Of a DNA stretch of 10,051 bases, positions 6,582 to 10,051 are shown piece after piece. A model generated the notes under the pieces. That model was not told the origin of the DNA. It made no database searches and saw only the letters and a list, made by a program, of their open reading frames with translations. Position 1 is the stretch's first letter. Each line of letters opens with the position of its first letter. The DNA is from Chloroflexota bacterium (GTDB taxonomy: Bacteria > Chloroflexota > Anaerolineae > Anaerolineales > DRMV01): contig JAADFA010000157.1 of assembly GCA_013153135.1 (NCBI GenBank), positions 1 through 10,051 of the forward strand. The letters are read 5' to 3'. The position numbers and the translations under genes are program-made.

Positions 6582-8045
6582 ATGATTGATCTAACCGTGT
6601 ACCCCGAACGTCGCGAACGTGCTATCCGCCGCGCTCGAGAGCGCGGCATTTTGTTGCCCACGTTCCGCCAGATGATCGACCCAAGCCTCATCCCCGATAA
6701 CATCAAGGAAGAACTGCGACATATCGGGCTCTGGGAAATCCACCCGCGGAACCTGTTCCGCATCACCTGGCACAATGAACCCGTCCCCCACGGTGGGCTC
6801 TTCGGCCCCGTAAATTACCTGGAATTTCCGCCCGAGCTCACCGGCGTCCCCGCGCGCATCGTCGCCCTTGTGGGCAAGTGGTTCCCCACGGGCGCCCACA
6901 AAGTCGGTGCTGCCTACGGTGTGCTCGTGCCCTATTTGGTCACTGGCCAATTCGACCCCACCCAGCAAAAGGCCGCGTGGCCGTCCACAGGCAACTACTG
7001 CCGGGGCGGTGCGTTCGACTCTCGCTTGCTCGCGGTGCACTCCATTGCCATCTTGCCCGAAGGCATGAGCCGGGAACGGTTCGAATGGCTGGAAGGCGTC
7101 GCGGACGAAGTTATCACCACGCCCGGCACCGAGGCCAACGTGCGGGAGATCTTCGAGAAGTGCAAAGAGCTCGAGGCCTCGGGCGAAGATATCATGATCT
7201 TCAACCAATTCGACGAATTCGGCAATTACCTGTGGCACTACGCGGTCACCGGCCGCGCGATGGAGGAAGTGCTCGAGCGCATCATGCGGCCTAACGATGA
7301 ATTTCGCGGTCTCGCCCTCACCACAGGTTCGGCGGGCACCATCGCCGCGGGCGATTACCTCAAACAGCGCTACCCCACCATCAAGATCGCCGCGGGCGAA
7401 GCCCTGCAGGTGCCCACCCTTATGGAGAACGGCTTTGGCGAACACCGCATTGAAGGCATTGGCGATAAACACGTCCCTTGGATCCACAACGTCAAGAACA
7501 CCGACATGGTCATCGACATCGACGACAATGCCGTGGTTAGCCTAGCCCGCCTGTTCAACGAACCCGCTGGTCGCGCGTACCTGGTCAAGCAGGGCGTGCC
7601 CGAAGATGTGGTCAACCAGCTGGACCTGCTGGGCTTCTCGGGCATCGCAAACCTGGTTATGAGCATCAAATTCGCGAAGTACTACGAGCTCGGGCCCGAG
7701 GACGTGGTCATGACCGTGTTGACCGATTCCATGGAGCTCTACCAAAGCCGCTTGCGCGAGATGCATGAAGAGTACGGCGAATACACCGAGATGGATGCTG
7801 CTCGCGACTTTGCCCGCTATCTCCAAGCCGCGGACGTCGACCACGTGCTCGAGCTGCGTTATACCGACCGCCGACGCATCCATAACCTTAAATACTTCAC
7901 TTGGGTCGAGCAAATGGGCAAGGACGCAGAAGAGCTGCGTGCCCAATGGTACGACAAGACCTACTGGAAGCGCATCCAAGACCTCATCCCCGAGATTGAC
8001 GCGCTCATTGAGGAATTCAACGCTCGCGTCCTTGCTGGCGATTGA
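6582..8045 (+). CDS. Fold-type II PLP-dependent enzyme (cysteine synthase / TrpB-like superfamily)
   Basis: A 487-residue pyridoxal-phosphate enzyme of the tryptophan-synthase-beta/cysteine-synthase fold, of a kind usually annotated only as 'PLP-dependent protein'. Supporting motifs: PTGAHKVGAAYG (102-113), with Lys107 the likely Schiff-base lysine; PSTGNY (134-139), matching the substrate-carboxylate loop (SSGN or TSGN in relatives); TTGSAGTIAAG (247-257), in the place of the Gly-rich phosphate-binding loop; and GFSGIAN (351-357) near the C-terminal part of the fold. It is longer than cysteine synthase (about 310) and lacks a CBS or ACT domain; the extra length is an N-terminal segment of about 85 residues and a helical C-terminal tail after about 385. 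I cannot name a substrate. Lyase, desulfhydrase or beta-replacement chemistry on a small amino acid are possibilities. Start: AAGGAG (about 6569-6574) precedes the ATG. Codons end in C or G more than in recO or the kinase gene, suggesting higher expression. An intrinsic terminator follows immediately. Confidence 0.85.
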   Translation: MIDLTVYPERRERAIRRARERGILLPTFRQMIDPSLIPDNIKEELRHIGLWEIHPRNLFRITWHNEPVPHGGLFGPVNYLEFPPELTGVPARIVALVGKWFPTGAHKVGAAYGVLVPYLVTGQFDPTQQKAAWPSTGNYCRGGAFDSRLLAVHSIAILPEGMSRERFEWLEGVADEVITTPGTEANVREIFEKCKELEASGEDIMIFNQFDEFGNYLWHYAVTGRAMEEVLERIMRPNDEFRGLALTTGSAGTIAAGDYLKQRYPTIKIAAGEALQVPTLMENGFGEHRIEGIGDKHVPWIHNVKNTDMVIDIDDNAVVSLARLFNEPAGRAYLVKQGVPEDVVNQLDLLGFSGIANLVMSIKFAKYYELGPEDVVMTVLTDSMELYQSRLREMHEEYGEYTEMDAARDFARYLQAADVDHVLELRYTDRRRIHNLKYFTWVEQMGKDAEELRAQWYDKTYWKRIQDLIPEIDALIEEFNARVLAGD

Positions 8046-8046
8046 G

Positions 8047-8095
8047 CCTGGGGCCGGGCGCGCGTGGTTGCGTGCCCGGCCTAGGGTTTTAATTT
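8047..8095 (+). terminator. Intrinsic terminator after the PLP enzyme gene
   Basis: GGCCGGGC (8052-8059) pairs with GCCCGGCC (8074-8081) to form a perfect 8-bp GC stem with a 14-base loop. CCT (8047-8049) can extend it by pairing with AGG (8083-8085) across a small bulge. TTTTAATTT follows directly (8087-8095). The stem begins within a few bases of the stop codon. The structure separates the PLP gene from the membrane-protein gene. Confidence 0.85.
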
Positions 8096-8110
8096 CGGGG
8101 GAATCCCGCC

Positions 8111-8938
8111 ATGCCTCGCGCCAAACCCAGGCTGTTCATCATTATTCTTGGCTTTCTTGGACTCACATGGGTTGCCGCGCGCACCTTGCCCCCCGGCATC
8201 GATTGGCACGAGACCTACTACCCCGCGGCCCGGGCCGTGCTCGCGGGCCGGTCGCCGTATGAAGTGGCAGGATTCCGCATCGCGCCGTGGGCCATTGTGC
8301 CCTTCCTTCCCTTAGGTCTGCTACCCGAAGATTGGGGCCGAGCTGCGTACTTTGTCCTCAGCCTGTTTGCCTATGCGTGGCTCGCGTGGCGTTTGGGCGC
8401 GCGCGGGTGGACCCTGGCCCTGGCCTTGCTCGCACCGCCGGTATGGCATGGCCTGCTCAATGCGAACATCGACTGGCTCCCCATGCTGGGCTTTGTGCTC
8501 CCACCCCGCTGGGGCCTGTTCTTTCTTGTGATCAAACCGCAAGTCGGCATCGGGCTGACCCTGTATTGGTTCATCCAGGCCGTGCGCCAAGGCGGATGGC
8601 GCCGCGTGCTCCATGATTTCGGTCCCGTAAGCTTGGCCCTCGGGTTGAGCGTGCTGCTCTTCGGTCCATGGCCGCTTCGCTTCCAAGCGCCCCTCACCTT
8701 CTGGTGGAACGCGAGCCTATGGCCGGCCTCGTTGCCCATCGGCCTCGCGCTGCTTACCCACAGCGTCCGCACCCAGGAACCACGCTGGGCCATGGTGGCT
8801 GGGCCCTTCTTCGCGCCGTATATCCTCTTTCACTCCTGGGTAGCCGCCGTCTACCCCCTGGCCCCGTGGCCCGCGGAGTTCACCGCGGTCGTCCTGGGCT
8901 TATGGGGCATGGTTCTTTGGCGTGGCCTGAGCGGATAG
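8111..8938 (+). CDS. Small GT87-like multispanning membrane protein
   Basis: A 275-residue hydrophobic protein with about seven membrane segments (roughly 8-24, 57-72, 78-94, 99-112, 123-142, 172-187 and 205-270 with one or two more). The first loop after helix one reads GIDWHETYYPAARAVLAG, then RSPYE (29-51). This resembles the 'D...YY.AA.A.L.G..PY' signature of GT87/DUF2029 polyprenol-phosphate-mannose-dependent mannosyltransferases, in which the Asp is thought to be catalytic. A second family-like feature is IKPQ (141-144) in a helix-loop turn. Typical GT87 proteins have about 400 residues or more, so this is short, although both ends look intact. A GGGGGA-type ribosome-binding site (about 8096-8102) precedes the ATG. 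It is the only gene between the terminator at 8047-8095 and the palindrome array, so it may be transcribed alone. Glycosyltransferase activity is an inference from weak motifs; an uncharacterised membrane protein is the safe alternative. Confidence 0.75.
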   Translation: MPRAKPRLFIIILGFLGLTWVAARTLPPGIDWHETYYPAARAVLAGRSPYEVAGFRIAPWAIVPFLPLGLLPEDWGRAAYFVLSLFAYAWLAWRLGARGWTLALALLAPPVWHGLLNANIDWLPMLGFVLPPRWGLFFLVIKPQVGIGLTLYWFIQAVRQGGWRRVLHDFGPVSLALGLSVLLFGPWPLRFQAPLTFWWNASLWPASLPIGLALLTHSVRTQEPRWAMVAGPFFAPYILFHSWVAAVYPLAPWPAEFTAVVLGLWGMVLWRGLSG

Positions 8939-8988
8939 ACACCTCAGGGAGCACGCAAAGGCCACCGCCCAACGCGCGGCGACGAGGA

Positions 8989-9079
8989 TAGCGGGCGGGT
9001 TCCGCCGCCGCGGGCCATGGCCGCGCTCGCGGGCCGCAGCCGCCCCGGGCTGGAAGCCCGCGGCTAGTATAAAATTGCG
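8989..9079. repeat. REP/BIME-like palindromic element, copy 1
   Basis: A 91-base element beginning TAGCGGGCGGGTTCC and ending CGCGGCTAGTATAAAATTGC plus G. Its ends are imperfect inverted repeats (TAGC...GCTA). The left hairpin is GGCGG-GTT-CCGCC. The right hairpin is CCCCGGGC-TGGAA-GCCCGCGG with one C/C mismatch caused by the C at 9045. The centre contains the 10-base palindrome GGCCATGGCC. Two inverted hairpins flanked by a TAG tetranucleotide resemble REP pairs (BIMEs) mobilised by TnpA-REP transposases. No such transposase gene is in the window. Confidence 0.85.
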
Positions 9080-9124
9080 CGCGAATCATCCGGCCCAACG
9101 TGGGGGCGTGCGGTGATGAATTTG

Positions 9125-9215
9125 TAGCGGGCGGGTTCCGCCGCCGCGGGCCATGGCCGCGCTCGCGGGCCGCAGCCGCCGCGGGCTGGAAGCCCGCGGC
9201 TAGTATAAAATTGCG
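9125..9215. repeat. REP/BIME-like palindromic element, copy 2
   Basis: This copy is identical to the element at 8989 except for one base: G at 9181 where copy 1 has C at 9045. The change makes the right hairpin perfect (CCGCGGGC-TGGAA-GCCCGCGG). It starts 136 bases after copy 1. It is preceded by G, giving GTAG, the tetranucleotide usual at REP hairpins. Confidence 0.88.
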
Positions 9216-9259
9216 TGCGGGCTGGCAGGCCCAACGAGCGGGGCATGTGGTGGCGAGGA

Positions 9260-9289
9260 TAGCGAGCGGGCGGGTTCAGCCGCCCGCGG
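9260..9289. repeat. Partial third palindrome copy
   Basis: TAGCGAGCGGGCGGGTTCAG begins 135 bases after copy 2 and carries only the left hairpin, here perfect: GCGGGCGG (9266-9273), GTTCAG loop, CCGCCCGC (9280-9287). The rest has decayed beyond recognition or was never present. The preceding bases CGAGGA match those before copy 1. Confidence 0.7.
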
Positions 9290-9379
9290 TCCGGCACGCG
9301 TCCAGCCACCCGCGGCATGGGCTTCTACGAGATTTGCCTGCGCCCGACACCTCATAAAGCACCTGCAGCCGCCAAAGCC

Positions 9380-9388
9380 TGCTATACT
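9380..9388 (+). promoter_or_regulatory. Extended -10 promoter of the thioesterase gene
   Basis: TGCTATACT is a close extended -10 match. Transcription would start near 9395, about 25 bases before the preferred ATG at 9420. No TTGACA-like -35 box is visible. The same arrangement is seen before the genes at 1048 and 4927. Confidence 0.55.
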
Positions 9389-9419
9389 AAACAGAGCATC
9401 TTAGGCCATGAGGCATCGC

Positions 9420-10051
9420 ATGGACCTAGACCCGCTCGTAAACCAAAGCCGCACCTTGGTGCAAAAATGGCTCGAAGCCCTGCGTGGGGAGCCAAGCCCC
9501 TGGGCTGACGAGCTGGAACGATGGCTGCTCGCATGGCACGCGCGCGTGCTACAAGCCGCGCACAGCACGGGCGAACGGCAGGCCCACGCGTTACGAGCCG
9601 CGCGCGAGGCCGTAGGCGTGGTACGCGGGCTGCTCCCTTTGGCACCGCAAGGAAGCGCGCTCGACCCTGCCGAAACCGACCGCATGCTCGAGGATTGGCT
9701 CGCACGGGCCATCGCGTTCGAAACCGCGGCCCAGCCCCCCGCGGTCGCGAGCCCCGGTGTGGTAGATGGCCTCACGCAGCAGGCCCTGCAGCAGCTACAC
9801 CAACACAGCCATGGCTTGCAACCCAACTCCGCGCATTGCTTTGTATGCGGCCTGCGCAACCCTTACGGCCTCAAGATGCGCTTTCTGCAAATCGCGCCGG
9901 ATCGAGTACGGGCATACGCCGTCGTGCCTGAGGTCTACCAAGGGTATCCGGGCGTCGTCCACGGCGGCATCCTCGCGGCCATGATGGACGAAGTCACAGG
10001 CCGCGCGGCCTCCGGCACCGACCCCGCGACCGCGCGGCTGTTCTACACCAT
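9420..10051 (+). CDS. PaaI/4HBT hot-dog thioesterase with helical N-terminal extension (3' end missing)
   Basis: An open frame of 210 codons runs off the right edge. Of two in-frame ATGs (9408 and 9420) I prefer 9420, because GAGG lies six bases before it, while the nearest AGG to 9408 is only two bases away. Residues about 135-210 match the start of a PaaI-type hot-dog acyl-CoA thioesterase: HCFVCGLRNPYGLKMRF (139-155, with Cys140 and Cys143), then the helix entry YPGVVHGGILAAMMDEVTGR (176-195), with the HGG motif at 181-183 and acidic Asp190/Glu191 near the catalytic position. These enzymes hydrolyse acyl-CoA thioesters in the cytoplasm. The first 125 residues are unusual: Ala/Leu/Arg-rich, probably helical, followed by a Pro/Ala linker (about 104-113). 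I do not recognise this part. The substrate is unknown and the fold is cut before its end. The gene is likely monocistronic at its start, with its own promoter. Confidence 0.82.
   Translation, partial: MDLDPLVNQSRTLVQKWLEALRGEPSPWADELERWLLAWHARVLQAAHSTGERQAHALRAAREAVGVVRGLLPLAPQGSALDPAETDRMLEDWLARAIAFETAAQPPAVASPGVVDGLTQQALQQLHQHSHGLQPNSAHCFVCGLRNPYGLKMRFLQIAPDRVRAYAVVPEVYQGYPGVVHGGILAAMMDEVTGRAASGTDPATARLFYT

Larger units (their letters stand above)
8939..9419. other. Gene-free intergenic region with palindromic repeat array
   Basis: This 481-base stretch carries no believable gene. Open frames through it exist only because GC-rich repeats lack stop codons, and they have no ribosome-binding sites. 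It contains two nearly identical 91-base elements, a degenerate third copy, related spacers about 45 bases long, and the promoter of the downstream thioesterase gene. The motif GACACCTCA marks both ends (8938-8946 and 9346-9354). Confidence 0.8.

Noticed and set aside
6591..7487. A 298-codon minus-strand open frame opposite the PLP enzyme gene
   Set aside because: The plus strand encodes clear PLP-enzyme motifs; the antisense translation has no recognisable domain.
8989..9289. CRISPR array
   Set aside because: Repeats are 91 bases and strongly palindromic, there are only two full copies, and spacers resemble one another, so this is not CRISPR.
9064..9357. Open frames through the palindrome array encoding Arg/Ala/Pro-rich peptides
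   Set aside because: They arise from repeated GC-rich sequence, repeat themselves with the array, and lack ribosome-binding sites.

Overview
The window looks like a stretch of chromosome from a GC-rich, free-living bacterium. The gene mix points tentatively to a Chloroflexota-type lineage (Anaerolineae or Ardenticatenia relatives): a GT87-like membrane protein, a signal-peptide/VWA-like/Ig-like/TM/FHA protein, a NarL-type histidine kinase and a large fold-type II PLP enzyme. This placement is inference. No rRNA or marker protein here can fix the taxonomy.

Layout. Bases 1-798 (minus strand, running off the left edge) encode a YfdX-like helical protein that has no signal peptide and ends in a Glu-rich coiled coil. 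A 249-base divergent intergenic region follows. Next is a compact plus-strand operon: a histone-deacetylase-family amidohydrolase (1048-2064), a membrane-anchored VWA-like/Ig-like/FHA protein (2072-4027) and recO (4024-4818, ATGA overlap). After an AT-rich promoter region comes a membrane-anchored NarL-family histidine kinase with a GAF-like sensor region (4927-6483) and no response regulator in view. A short leader with two GCGA-loop hairpins precedes a 487-residue PLP enzyme (6582-8045), which ends at a clear intrinsic terminator. A small multispanning GT87-like membrane protein (8111-8938) follows. Bases 8939-9419 hold no gene but contain a roughly 136-bp-period array of REP/BIME-like palindromes. 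The window closes with the start of a hot-dog-fold (PaaI-type) thioesterase carrying an unusual helical N-terminal extension (from 9420, running off the right edge).

How the genes work together. The one well-supported transcription unit is deacetylase - VWA/FHA protein - recO. Its three members have no known shared pathway. The FHA protein implies Ser/Thr phospho-signalling at the membrane, and the kinase implies two-component signalling, but their partners are outside the window. Three plus-strand genes or operons are preceded by the same kind of extended -10 promoter (TGnTAWAMT) about 25-31 bases before their start codons. I see no CRISPR array, tRNA, rRNA, transposase or phage gene. The most unusual items are the near-identical palindromic array with a promoter-like tail, the FHA protein whose VWA-like domain has lost its metal site, the cytosolic YfdX-like protein, and the paired GNRA-type hairpins before the PLP gene.
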